Assembly: GCA_003020925.1 (NCBI GenBank)
Contig: PXRT01000006.1
Span: 17,258 to 81,257 of the forward strand
Direction of reading: 5' to 3'
Length of the DNA stretch: 64,000 bases
Source: Halobacteriales archaeon QS_6_64_34
GTDB taxonomy: Archaea > Halobacteriota > Halobacteria > Halobacteriales > Haloarculaceae
Of this stretch, positions 31,992 through 40,346 are shown in pieces; position 1 is the stretch's first letter; each line of letters begins with the position of its first letter. The notes below the pieces were generated by a model. That model did not search any database. It was not told where the DNA came from and worked only from the letters and a program-made list of their open reading frames with translations. The position numbers and the translations under genes were made by a program.

Positions 31992-32684
31992 ATGGGTGTG
32001 CTCTCGGTCGAGCTCCACACACACTCGTCGCTGTCCCACGACGGACGAGACGCTATCGAGCTACTGCTCGGACAGGCCCGTGCCGTGGGACTGGACGCCC
32101 TGGCCGTCACTGACCACGACGAACTCGAAGCCAGCCTCCGGGCCGCCGAACTGGCCCCCGAATACGGGCTGGTGGGCATCCCCGGGATGGAGATTTCCTC
32201 CGGTGCCGGGCACGTCCTCGCGCTGGGCATCACCGAGGCCGTGCCGCCGGGGCGGTCCTTCGGCGAAACGCTCGACCGCATCCGCGAACAGGGCGGCCTG
32301 GCCGTGGTTCCCCACCCGTTCCAGGAGTCACGCCACGGCGTCCTCGACGAGATATCGAAAGACGAGCTCGCGACCGCCGACGCTATCGAGGTGTACAACT
32401 CCCGACTGCTCACCGGCCGCTCGAACCGACAGGCCGAGCGGTTCGCCAGGCGGCGGGGGCTCCCGATGACTGCCGGCAGCGACGCTCACATCGCCGAGAT
32501 GGTCGGGCAAGCGGTGACGACAGTCGACGCCACCGAGCGCTCCGTCGAGGCCATCCTCGACGCCATCAGGGAGGGGCGAACCACCGTCGAAGGCAAGCGG
32601 ACGCCGTGGCACATTAGCTTCCGGCAGGCCGCCGGCGGCGCCAAGCGACGAATCGTGAACCGGCTCGGAGCACTGCTCGGCTGA
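31992..32684 (+). CDS. PHP-domain metal-dependent phosphoesterase
   Basis: 230 residues with the PHP motifs in order: ELHTHSSLSHDG (His ligands), ALAVTDHDELE, VVPHPFQE, and TAGSDAHIAEMVG. Such stand-alone PHP proteins hydrolyse small phosphoesters; the exact substrate is unknown. ATG at 31992 is preferred over an upstream in-frame TTG at 31971. The next gene begins 3 bp after the stop, so the two are probably one operon. Confidence 0.9.
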   Translation: MGVLSVELHTHSSLSHDGRDAIELLLGQARAVGLDALAVTDHDELEASLRAAELAPEYGLVGIPGMEISSGAGHVLALGITEAVPPGRSFGETLDRIREQGGLAVVPHPFQESRHGVLDEISKDELATADAIEVYNSRLLTGRSNRQAERFARRRGLPMTAGSDAHIAEMVGQAVTTVDATERSVEAILDAIREGRTTVEGKRTPWHISFRQAAGGAKRRIVNRLGALLG

Positions 32685-32687
32685 GCC

Positions 32688-33770
32688 ATGCGTGGCACGG
32701 ACGAAGAGACTGTCCGGCGTGCCCTGGCCGACGGCGACCCACTACCCGGGACCACCGGGTTCGCCGGTACGTTAGACGGGGCGCTCGTCAGGGACGTCCT
32801 GGGCCGTGAACCCCTGTTCGTCGATGGTGGTGCAAATTCGGGGTCGCTGCCGGCCTGGAGCCACGACCCGACTGCGCTCGCGGAGCCCGAGCTGTTCCCG
32901 GCCGGGGGGGTTCGTGACACCGAGAGCGAGCGGACGGGCTGGACGCTCCCCGACCCCGAGCCGTTCGGCGACCGCATGCGAGCAGTCGAGCGGGTTCGCG
33001 AAGCCGTCGAAGCGAGTATCGACGCCGTCGACACCGACGGCCTGGCTATCGCCTTTTCGGGCGGGGTCGACTCGGCGTTGCTCGCGGGTCGGCTCGACGT
33101 GCCGCTGTACGTGGCCGGCTTCCCGGAGAGCCACGACATCGAGGCCGCCCGCTCGGCGGCCGACCTGCTGGACCGCGAACTTCGAGTGGTCGAACTGACC
33201 CACGACGCCATCGAGCGGGCCGTCCCCGAAATTGCTGCCACAACGGGTCGAACGGACGCGATGGCGGTCCAGATAGCGCTCCCGCTGTATCTGGCGGCCG
33301 AGCGCGTCGCCGCCGACGGGTTCGACCGCCTCGCGCTCGGCCAGGGCGCCGACGAGCTCTTTGGCGGGTACGCCAAGGTCGAGAAGGCACCCGACGACCC
33401 CCGCGTCGAGGCCGACACCGTCCGAGGCGCCCAGCGGGAGGTCGTCGCGACGCTGCCGGACCAGCTGTCCCGTGACGTGCTGGCTTTGCGGTCGGCGGGG
33501 GTCGAGCCGGTCACGCCGTTGCTCCACGACCGCGTGGTCTCCGTAGCGCTGCGGCTGGACGACGCCATGCTCGTCGACGGGGAGACGCGCAAGTGGGCGC
33601 TCCGTCAGGCGGCACTGGGGTCGCTGCCGGAATCTATCGCGATGCGGGACAAGAAGGCCGCCCAGTACGGCTCGCTGGCCGCGCGCGAACTCGACCGGCT
33701 GGCCAGACAGGCCGGCTACAAGCGCCGGATGGACGACCACGTCGGCCAGTATATCGACTCGCTGCTGTAG
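32688..33770 (+). CDS. Asparagine synthase-like protein without glutaminase domain
   Basis: 360 residues. The ATP-pyrophosphatase signature LAIAFSGGVDSALLAGRLDV (PP-loop) is near residue 124, followed by ALGQGADELFGGYAKVEKA typical of AsnB synthetase domains. The N-terminal about 90 residues do not contain an N-terminal nucleophile Cys-glutaminase, only a short remnant-like segment (GTTGFAGTLDGALVRDVLG). It may use ammonia or another amine donor or modify another carboxylate. Probably co-transcribed with the PHP gene. Confidence 0.85.
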   Translation: MRGTDEETVRRALADGDPLPGTTGFAGTLDGALVRDVLGREPLFVDGGANSGSLPAWSHDPTALAEPELFPAGGVRDTESERTGWTLPDPEPFGDRMRAVERVREAVEASIDAVDTDGLAIAFSGGVDSALLAGRLDVPLYVAGFPESHDIEAARSAADLLDRELRVVELTHDAIERAVPEIAATTGRTDAMAVQIALPLYLAAERVAADGFDRLALGQGADELFGGYAKVEKAPDDPRVEADTVRGAQREVVATLPDQLSRDVLALRSAGVEPVTPLLHDRVVSVALRLDDAMLVDGETRKWALRQAALGSLPESIAMRDKKAAQYGSLAARELDRLARQAGYKRRMDDHVGQYIDSLL

Positions 33771-33889
33771 CGTGGTTCCAAACACCGTGTGGAACCGCGA
33801 AGCGGTAGCGAGCGGACGGCCACTGCAACTCGCGTCGGGATGGCGGCCTCCGCCGGAGGTGACAGTCCGTGGTCACGCATCGGCGGTCC

Positions 33890-34075
33890 ATGGTCAAGGC
33901 GATAAGCTACCGACTGTTCGCCACGTCGGTGGTCTTCGCCATCGCCTTCTTCTACACCGGGCAGATAGGCTCGTCAGTGAAAATCGGTCTCACGGCGGCC
34001 GCCACAAAGACGCTGCTGTACTACCTCTGGGAGCGGGTGTGGACGGCTATCGACTGGGGGACCGACCCGGCGTAG
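33890..34075 (+). CDS. DUF2061 small membrane protein
   Basis: 61 residues matching the DUF2061 pattern: KAISYRLFATSVVFAIAFFY, TGQIGSSVKIGL, ending KTLLYYLWERVW. Two transmembrane helices; function unknown. ATG at 33890. The 115 bp upstream include a small hairpin GGTTCC/GGAACC but no gene. Confidence 0.88.
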   Translation: MVKAISYRLFATSVVFAIAFFYTGQIGSSVKIGLTAAATKTLLYYLWERVWTAIDWGTDPA

Positions 34076-34076
34076 C

Positions 34077-34547
34077 CTACTCGACGGCCTCGATGGCCCG
34101 CTGTCCGATTTCCACCACGTCGGCGGGTATCTCGTCGCTGCGGGCGGCCAGTTCCTCGGCGGTGAACCACGTCCAATCCCCGGCCGGCTGTTCGCCGGGA
34201 CCGGGCCGGATGTCCCGGTCAGGAGCGACACCGTAGAAGATGAAGTCGACGTGCTGGTGCCCGACCTCGCCGTTCTCGTGGACATTAATGTCCTCGACCA
34301 GGAAGTGCTGTGGCTGGGGAATCGAATGGACCGTCTCGCTCGTGATGGCCTCCTGCGGGGCGACGAGGTCGACGACAACGCCCAGTTCCTCCTCGGTTTC
34401 CCGGAGCGCGGCCTCGTGGGGGAGTTCGTCCCGGTCGAGGTGGCCCCCGGCGGGCAGCCACATCTCCAGTTTGTCGTGTTCGTGCAACGCGACGGCGCCG
34501 TCGTGGACGGCGTAGACCGTCGCAACGAAATGCCGAGTCGTCTCCAT
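34077..34547 (-). CDS. NUDIX hydrolase
   Basis: 156 residues with a canonical Nudix box: GGHLDRDELPHEAALRET then EEELG (G-x5-E-x7-RE-x2-EE-x-G-like) at residues about 34-57. Hydrolyses a nucleoside-diphosphate-linked or similar compound; substrate not predictable. Convergent with DUF2061. Confidence 0.92.
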   Translation of the reverse strand: METTRHFVATVYAVHDGAVALHEHDKLEMWLPAGGHLDRDELPHEAALRETEEELGVVVDLVAPQEAITSETVHSIPQPQHFLVEDINVHENGEVGHQHVDFIFYGVAPDRDIRPGPGEQPAGDWTWFTAEELAARSDEIPADVVEIGQRAIEAVE

Positions 34548-34579
34548 GCCGCTGCCGACGGTTCGGAGGGAAAACTACG

Positions 34580-35444
34580 TTACGGGTGAACGCTGTCTTC
34601 GGCTTCCAGCAGCTCGTGGTAGCGGTTCCGAATCGTCACTTCGGAGATGTTGGCGACCTCGCTGACCTCGCTCTGGGTGACCTTCTCGTTGGTCAGCAGC
34701 GAGGCGGCGTAGACGGCTGCTGCGGCGAGTCCGACGGGCGATTTGCCCGAGTGAACGCCCTCCTCCTTGGCGTTCTGGAGGAGCTGGCGGGCGCGGCGTT
34801 CGACCTCCTCGGAGAGCTCCAGGTCCGACACGAAGCGCGGGACGTAACTCTCGGGGTCTGCAGGCTGGATTTCGAGGCTGAGTTCGCGGACCACGTAGCG
34901 GTAGGTGCGGGCGATTTCGTCCTTGCCGACGCGGGAGACGTTGGCGATTTCGTCCAGCGAGCGGGGGGTGCCGGCCTGTCGGGCGGCGGCGTACAGCGAC
35001 GCCGTCGAGACGCCCTCGATGGAGCGGCCCGGCAGCAGGTCCTCGTCGAGTGCGCGCCGATAGATGACGCTGGCCGTCTCGCGGACGTTCTCGGGCAGGC
35101 CAAGCGCGGAGGCCATCCGGTCTATCTCACCGAGGGCCTGCTTGAGGTTGCGCTCCTTGGTTGGTCGACAGGCCCTTGTCGTGCATCATGTTCGTCGTCG
35201 GGGCGCCGACGCGGGACTTCTGGTCTTTCTCTTTCGAGTCGAAGGCACGCCACTCCGGGCCGGGGTCTATCTCGTCTTCCTCGACGACGAGACCGCAGTC
35301 TTCACAGACAGTTTCGCCGCGTTCACTGTCGGAGAGCAACGAGCCACCACACTCGGGACAGACCAGTGACTCCGCTTTCTCGTCGGTTTGCTCCTCTTCG
35401 GTTTCGCGCTCACTCGTGTATCGACGGATGGTGGTGTCGGTCAT
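34580..35444 (-). pseudogene. tfb: Transcription initiation factor TFB, broken by internal deletion and frameshift
   Basis: The N-terminal frame (ATG 35444, MTDTTIRRYTSERETEEEQ) has an intact zinc ribbon (CPECGGSL ... CEDCG) and B-reader/linker (EWRAFDSKEKDQKSRVGAPT, NMMHDKGLSTN) then goes out of frame at about 35157. A second frame resumes with KERNLKQALGEIDRMASALG and gives both cyclin repeats to EAEDSVHP (34580). About 36 residues (roughly 107 bp) of the usual linker and first-cyclin start are lost, not a multiple of three. Haloarchaea carry several tfb genes, so loss of one could be tolerated. Confidence 0.85.
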
Positions 35445-35516
35445 TGGTTTGGGCGAACAGGCGGGCATGGGGACCCGAAAAACGTCTCTTGTATCCTTCC
35501 GTTGTGGTGCGAGCAA

Positions 35517-35524
35517 CTTAAAAC
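35517..35524 (-). promoter_or_regulatory. TATA box for tfb
   Basis: Minus-strand GTTTTAAG in an AT-rich stretch about 75 nt upstream of the tfb ATG, giving a leader of about 50 nt. Confidence 0.45.
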
Positions 35525-35670
35525 TTTTCCCAAATCACAAAGTTACGGTTTCCAAATCCGAATCAGTGTTCGTGTTTACAGCCCAAATTACTGTTCCATG
35601 GTGAACCACCCCAAACAGTTCGGCTCCCGGTTCCGAAACGCTTACCGCCGGGCCAGTACTCGAAAATCCC

Positions 35671-35949
35671 ATGAGCGACAACGCTGTCGACGGTGACGAG
35701 GTGACCCACATCGCCGACCTCGCCCGCATCGACTTAGACGAGGCGGAGGTGGAACGGTTCACCGAGCAGTTCGGCGAGATTCTCTCGGCGTTCGAGGCGC
35801 TCGACGAAGTGCCCGAAACCGACCGGGACGCCGAACTGACGAACGTGATGCGCCCCGATAAGGTCCGGGAGTGTCTGAGTCAGGACGAAGCACTCCAGAA
35901 CGCTCCCGACTCGGAAGCCGGCCAGTTCAAGGGCCCCAAGGTGTCGTAG
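35671..35949 (+). CDS. gatC: Glutamyl-tRNA(Gln)/aspartyl-tRNA(Asn) amidotransferase subunit C
   Basis: Small subunit of the GatCAB transamidosome. 92 residues with VTHIADLARIDLDEAEVERF and the C-terminal QNAPDSEAGQFKGPKVS that wraps round GatA. Directly followed by gatA with no gap. Confidence 0.95.
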   Translation: MSDNAVDGDEVTHIADLARIDLDEAEVERFTEQFGEILSAFEALDEVPETDRDAELTNVMRPDKVRECLSQDEALQNAPDSEAGQFKGPKVS

Positions 35950-37230
35950 ATGACCGACTACAACGCCTACATCGCCACGGACACAATCGAGGGGGCCGAG
36001 GGCGGACCACTCGCGGGCAAGACCGTCGCAGTAAAGGACAACATCTCCACGAAAGGCGTCCAGACCACCTGCGGGTCGGCGATGCTCGAGGGGTACGTCC
36101 CCCCGTACGACGCGACGGTCATCAAGCGGCTCAAAGACGCCGGCGCGACCATCCCCGGCAAGACCAATATGGACGAGTTCGGGATGGGGACCACGACCGA
36201 GACGTCGGCCTACGGCGCCGTTGAGAACCCCGCCGCCAGGGGGCGTGTCCCCGGTGGCTCCTCCGGCGGGTCCGCCGCCGTCGTCGCCGCTGGCGACGCC
36301 GACTACGCGCTGGGCAGTGACACCGGCGGCTCGGTCCGCTGTCCCGCCGCGTTCTGTGGCGTCGTCGGCATCAAACCCACCTACGGGCTCGTCTCGCGGT
36401 ACGGTCTCGTCGCCTACGCCAACAGCTTAGAGCAAATCGGCCCACTCGCCCCGACGGTCGAGGAGGCCGCAGAGCTACTCGAGGTCATCGCCGGACCCGA
36501 CGAACGCGACGGAACCACGCGGGACGCCCGCGAGCACGGCACCGACTACGACTTCGCGGACGCCGCCGACGGCGACGTCGAAGGACTCTCTATTGGCGTC
36601 CCGACCGAGCTGCTCGACGGGGCCGACGAGCGCGTCGTCGAGACGTTCTGGGACGCCATCGACGAACTCGAATCTCGGGGGGCGAGCTACCACGAGGTCG
36701 ACCTCCCGAGCGTCGAACACGCCGTCGAAGCCTACTACGTCATCGCCATGTCGGAGGCCTCCTCGAACCTCGCACGCTTCGACGGCGTCCGGTATGGACA
36801 ATCCGGTGGGGAGGGCAACTGGAACGAATCGTTCGCCAAGGCCCGCGACGAGGGTTTCGGCGAGGAGGTCAAACGCCGGGTTCTCCTTGGCACCTACGCC
36901 CTCTCTGCGGGCTATCACGACAAATACTACAAGAAGGCTCAGGACGCCCGCGCGTGGGTCAAACAGGACTTCGACGAGGCACTCTCTGGGGCCGACGTAC
37001 TCGCCTCGCCGACGATGCCGGTCCCGCCGATGAAACGCGGCGAGAGCCTGGACGACCCCCTGACGATGTATCTCGCCGACGCCAACACGACGCCGGTGAA
37101 CCTGGCGAACCTGCCCGCCATCTCGGTGCCGGCCGGGGAGACCGACGACGGGCTCCCGGTCGGACTCCAGCTGGTCGGGCCGGCCTTTGGCGAGAAGACG
37201 ATTATCCGAGCGGGCAGCGCGCTGGCGTGA
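35950..37230 (+). CDS. gatA: Glutamyl-tRNA(Gln)/aspartyl-tRNA(Asn) amidotransferase subunit A
   Basis: Amidase subunit releasing ammonia from glutamine for tRNA-dependent amidation. 426 residues with the Ser-cisSer-Lys amidase signature: KTVAVKDNISTKG, PGGSSGGSAAVVAAG, and LGSDTGGSVRCPAAFCGVVG. C-terminal GLPVGLQLVGPAFGEKTI is normal. gatB is not in the window. Confidence 0.97.
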   Translation: MTDYNAYIATDTIEGAEGGPLAGKTVAVKDNISTKGVQTTCGSAMLEGYVPPYDATVIKRLKDAGATIPGKTNMDEFGMGTTTETSAYGAVENPAARGRVPGGSSGGSAAVVAAGDADYALGSDTGGSVRCPAAFCGVVGIKPTYGLVSRYGLVAYANSLEQIGPLAPTVEEAAELLEVIAGPDERDGTTRDAREHGTDYDFADAADGDVEGLSIGVPTELLDGADERVVETFWDAIDELESRGASYHEVDLPSVEHAVEAYYVIAMSEASSNLARFDGVRYGQSGGEGNWNESFAKARDEGFGEEVKRRVLLGTYALSAGYHDKYYKKAQDARAWVKQDFDEALSGADVLASPTMPVPPMKRGESLDDPLTMYLADANTTPVNLANLPAISVPAGETDDGLPVGLQLVGPAFGEKTIIRAGSALA

Positions 37231-37393
37231 TAGTCGTTCTGTAGCCGTGGTACGAGAACGTGATTTCGACCTGGGCCACCGACGTCGGCGGCTCGCCGAA
37301 CAGTTCCGCCAGAACCAGATAGTTCGGGTCTTCGCCGTCAGGGTCGACGGTCCGTTCGATGGTTCGCTCACCGGGTCGCGGCCGAACTGATAC
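37202..37393 (-). pseudogene. HalOD1-related relic
   Basis: The minus strand encodes VSVRPRPGERTIERTVDPDG and EDPNYLVLAEL, then FGEPPTSVAQVEITFSYHGY and a foreign tail that ends inside gatA. The two blocks match the beginning and end of a haloarchaeal HalOD1-type protein but the middle (about 30 residues) is missing, there is no start codon, and the C-terminus is cut off. Overlaps the gatA 3' end. Confidence 0.5.
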
Positions 37394-37394
37394 G

Positions 37395-37401
37395 TTTTTA
37401 C
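37395..37401 (+). promoter_or_regulatory. TATA box for 37425 gene
   Basis: TTTTTAC centred 27 nt upstream of the ATG at 37425. Confidence 0.55.
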
Positions 37402-37424
37402 CGGCCGCCTCTCTCTGTCGGGGT

Positions 37425-37592
37425 ATGAGTGCTCTTGACTTCCTTTGCTGGCCGCTGATAGCGAAATCCGTCGCCGCAGGCACCGGTCTCGGGAGCATCT
37501 ATGGCGTCGCGACGGGAGAGTTCGTCTTCGGGCTCGTGTTGGGAGCGATGGGCGGCTTTGGCTTCGCCGTCGGCCGGTCGTACACGTCCTAA
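37425..37592 (+). CDS. Small glycine-rich membrane protein
   Basis: 55 residues, MSALDFLCWPLIAKSVAAGT, with two short hydrophobic stretches (IAKSVAAGTGLGSIYG and FVFGLVLGAMGGFGFAVG). Family not recognised. A well-placed TATA box and good codon use support it as a real leaderless gene. Confidence 0.65.
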   Translation: MSALDFLCWPLIAKSVAAGTGLGSIYGVATGEFVFGLVLGAMGGFGFAVGRSYTS

Positions 37593-37604
37593 CCGCCACC
37601 CCCG

Positions 37605-37612
37605 TTTTTATT
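37605..37612 (+). promoter_or_regulatory. TATA box for photolyase gene
   Basis: TTTTTATT centred 27 nt upstream of the GTG at 37635, which selects that GTG as the start over an in-frame TTG at 37611. Confidence 0.6.
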
Positions 37613-37634
37613 GCCACAGGCCGTACCCCGGACA

Positions 37635-39146
37635 GTGACCGACATCGTCGTCTGGCACCGGGCCGACCTGCGTACCGTCGACAACGCCGCGCTGGCGACC
37701 GCTGTGGAGGACGCCGACCGCGTGGCGCCGGTGTTCGTCGTCAACCCGGCCTACTACGGCGAGGCCGGGTTAGCGTGTGACGCGCGCCTTCGCTTTCTCC
37801 ACGAGTCACTGTGCGACCTCCGCCGGCAGTACCGCGACCTCGGGAGCGACCTCACCCTGCTGTCGGGTGACCCGCGCCGGCGTCTCGCGGAACGACTCGC
37901 CGACGGCTGGACGGTCTACTGCAACCGCGACGTGACCAGCCGTCGGGGCCGCGAGCGCGACCGTGCGCTGCTGGACCGCGATGGCGTCACCGTCTTCGAG
38001 GACGACGGCATCCGGTGGCCCGACGAGCGCGACCCCGACGGGACCGTCGCCGTCGACACTCGCGTGAGATGGGACGAGAGCTGTGCGGACTACTTCGAGC
38101 GCGACCAGCACCCGCGACCCGACTCGGTCGGACCGAACCCCATCGACAGCGAGGTGACGGTCGAGGAGATAGCGCGTCGCCACGACGTGGCGCCCGAGAA
38201 GTCGGGGGTCCCGGAGGGCGGCACGGTCGCGGGTTCCGAACGGCTCTCGGCTTTCCTCGACCGGCTGGGGGAGTATCCCGGCGTCGTCTCGCCGCCGGCG
38301 GCGGCCCAGGCGCGCTCGTCCAGACTGTCGCAGTACCTGAAATTCGGCTGTCTCTCCGAGCGCCAGGTCTACCAGCGGGTGCAGGCGGCGCCGTCCTCGC
38401 GGGGCCGCTCGATGTACACATCGCGGCTCTACTGGAACCGGCATTACCACCAGAAACTGGCCGACTGGCCCGGATGGACCGAACGCGCCGTCAATCCGGT
38501 CTTTCGCGGCCTCTACCGTGACCAGCACGATGCCGACCTCGACCGGGCCTGGCGGGAGGGACGGACCGGGTTCCCGATGGTCGACGCCGCGATGCGTGCG
38601 CTCACGGAAACCGGCTACATCAACTTCCGGATGCGGGCCCTGGTGGCGACGTTCTACGTCTACGTCCTGAAACAGTGGTGGAAACCCGGAGCCGATTTCA
38701 TGTACTACCACCTCGTTGACGCCGACCCCGCTATCAACTACACGCAGTGGCAGTCCCAGTGCAACCTGACCGGCGTCCATCCGGTCCGGGTGTACGACCC
38801 GGCAAAGCAGGCCCGGGAGTACGACCCCGAAGGCGAGTTTGTCCGCGAGTACGTCCCCGAACTCGCTGGGCTACCGGACGAACACCTCGCCCGCCCGGAG
38901 GCGACACCGGTCGGCGTCCAGGACGCCTGTGGCGTCGATATCGGGACGGCGTACCCCTATCCCGTCGTGGAGTACGACCACGAGGCTCGGGTCGCCAGGG
39001 ACGACTTCGCCACACTCGACGAGCGAGCGAAAGAGGCATTGAGTGACCCGCAGGTGCGACGGCGCTGTTCGTTCTCGAATCGCGGCCGAGAGACCGACGA
39101 GGGCGACGGGGACGACAGCGGACAGGCGAGCCTCTCGGAGTTCTGA
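37635..39146 (+). CDS. phr: Deoxyribodipyrimidine photolyase
   Basis: FAD-dependent light-driven repair of UV-induced pyrimidine dimers, important for a sunlit halophile. 503 residues: N-terminal antenna domain (TDIVVWHRADLRTVDNAALA), C-terminal FAD domain (SSRLSQYLKFGCLSERQVYQ, LYWNRHYHQKLADWPGW, FPMVDAAMRALTETGYINFR, INYTQWQSQCNLTGVHPVR). A CPD photolyase of class I type is the likeliest; 6-4 or cryptochrome activity cannot be excluded. Confidence 0.94.
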   Translation: MTDIVVWHRADLRTVDNAALATAVEDADRVAPVFVVNPAYYGEAGLACDARLRFLHESLCDLRRQYRDLGSDLTLLSGDPRRRLAERLADGWTVYCNRDVTSRRGRERDRALLDRDGVTVFEDDGIRWPDERDPDGTVAVDTRVRWDESCADYFERDQHPRPDSVGPNPIDSEVTVEEIARRHDVAPEKSGVPEGGTVAGSERLSAFLDRLGEYPGVVSPPAAAQARSSRLSQYLKFGCLSERQVYQRVQAAPSSRGRSMYTSRLYWNRHYHQKLADWPGWTERAVNPVFRGLYRDQHDADLDRAWREGRTGFPMVDAAMRALTETGYINFRMRALVATFYVYVLKQWWKPGADFMYYHLVDADPAINYTQWQSQCNLTGVHPVRVYDPAKQAREYDPEGEFVREYVPELAGLPDEHLARPEATPVGVQDACGVDIGTAYPYPVVEYDHEARVARDDFATLDERAKEALSDPQVRRRCSFSNRGRETDEGDGDDSGQASLSEF

Positions 39147-39148
39147 AC

Positions 39149-40255
39149 TCACCCCAACACCGCGCCGTACACCTCAACCAGTCGGTCGACGGCATGGTCG
39201 ACGCTGACCGCGTCCCGGCGGGCCAGACAGTGGTCTCGGAGCGTCGCCTGCTCGTCGAGCACGCGCTCGATGGCCCGCTGGAACCCGTCCATATCGCCCT
39301 CCTCGTAGCTGGAGCCGGTCTCGCCGTCGACGATGGTGTCACTGAGTGCACCGGCGTCGACGCCGGCGACGGGGGTCCCACAGCAGTTGGCCTCCAGTGC
39401 GACCAGGCCCTGCGTCTCGACGGGGCTGGGGAAGGCAAAGACATCCAGCGCCGCGTAGAACTCGGGGAGCTCCTCGCGGTCGAGAAACCCCAGAAAGCGG
39501 ACATCGAGTTCGCTGGTCGCGGCTGCTGCCTTCAGGTCCCCCCGGGCGGGGCCATCGCCGGCGAACACGACGGTCACGTCCAGTTCCACACAGGCCGTAA
39601 GGATGTCGCCCAGACACTTCTCGTGGCCGTGGCGGCCAGTGTACCCCACCAGCGGCCCGTCGGGCAGGTCATACCGCTCCCGGAAGTCACTCGTTTCGGG
39701 CGGGGCGAAAAAGTCAGTGTCGACGCCGTTGGAGACGACCTCGACGGGGGTGTCGGTGCCGATGGTCCCCCGGACGTACTCGGCGGTCCGCCCGGTAGGG
39801 GTGATGATGCGGTCGGCGCCGCCGAGATACCACCGCTCGTACTGCTCGGCGCTGGACCGGACGGCCGACTCGACGACGCCGTTTTTCGAGACGTACTCGG
39901 CGTACTCGCCGGTCGGCGTGTGATAGGAGGCCACCAGCGGCGCGTCTATCTTCCGGGCGAGCCGTTTGCCGGCCATCCCGAGGCTGAAGGCGGTATGGGC
40001 GTGGACCACGTCGGCGTCGCGGACCTCGCTCGGAATCTGGGGCATCCCGAGTCGGTACCCCTCGTAGAACGGGAACGGGAGGCTCCGGACTGGATGCTCC
40101 CCTGTCACGGGGACGTGGTCACTCTGGGGATAGACCACGTCCATGCGGCCGCCGCGAGACTGCCACTGGTCGCGCCACGTCTGGACCGTGTAGGTCACGC
40201 CGTTGACCGTCGGCAGGTAGGTGTCGGTGAAGGCGGCGACCTGCGGCAGTGCCAT
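39149..40255 (-). CDS. GT4-family glycosyltransferase
   Basis: 368 residues with GT-B fold. N-terminal acceptor domain MALPQVAAFTDTYLPTVNGV, then VVHAHTAFSLGMAGKRLARK, and YHTPTGEYAEYV; C-terminal nucleotide-sugar domain LVGYTGRHGHEKCLGDI and the E-x7-E motif region PSPVETQGLVALEANCCGTP. Likely transfers a sugar to a lipid, as in glycolipid synthesis; acceptor unknown. Tandem with a second GT4 gene, 91 bp apart on the same strand. Confidence 0.88.
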   Translation of the reverse strand: MALPQVAAFTDTYLPTVNGVTYTVQTWRDQWQSRGGRMDVVYPQSDHVPVTGEHPVRSLPFPFYEGYRLGMPQIPSEVRDADVVHAHTAFSLGMAGKRLARKIDAPLVASYHTPTGEYAEYVSKNGVVESAVRSSAEQYERWYLGGADRIITPTGRTAEYVRGTIGTDTPVEVVSNGVDTDFFAPPETSDFRERYDLPDGPLVGYTGRHGHEKCLGDILTACVELDVTVVFAGDGPARGDLKAAAATSELDVRFLGFLDREELPEFYAALDVFAFPSPVETQGLVALEANCCGTPVAGVDAGALSDTIVDGETGSSYEEGDMDGFQRAIERVLDEQATLRDHCLARRDAVSVDHAVDRLVEVYGAVLG

Positions 40256-40346
40256 GGCCACGGCGTAGACAGACCAGCGGCTAAACGCTTGCCATTGGCC
40301 GGTGGCTGCTGGCGTGGGCGCTCGCGTCGGCACCGCGCTCGTGGCG

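Noticed and set aside
31802..32113. Plus-strand frame starting MTDCIDHSNPSPG at 31838 with a TATA-like box upstream
   Set aside because: It turns Arg-rich and overlaps the PHP-domain gene in another frame; no family resemblance.
33771..33889. Repeat-like hairpins (GGTTCC/GGAACC) as a further mobile-element copy
   Set aside because: None of the terminal repeats or conserved boxes of the elements at 14.9, 20.3 and 21.2 kb is present.
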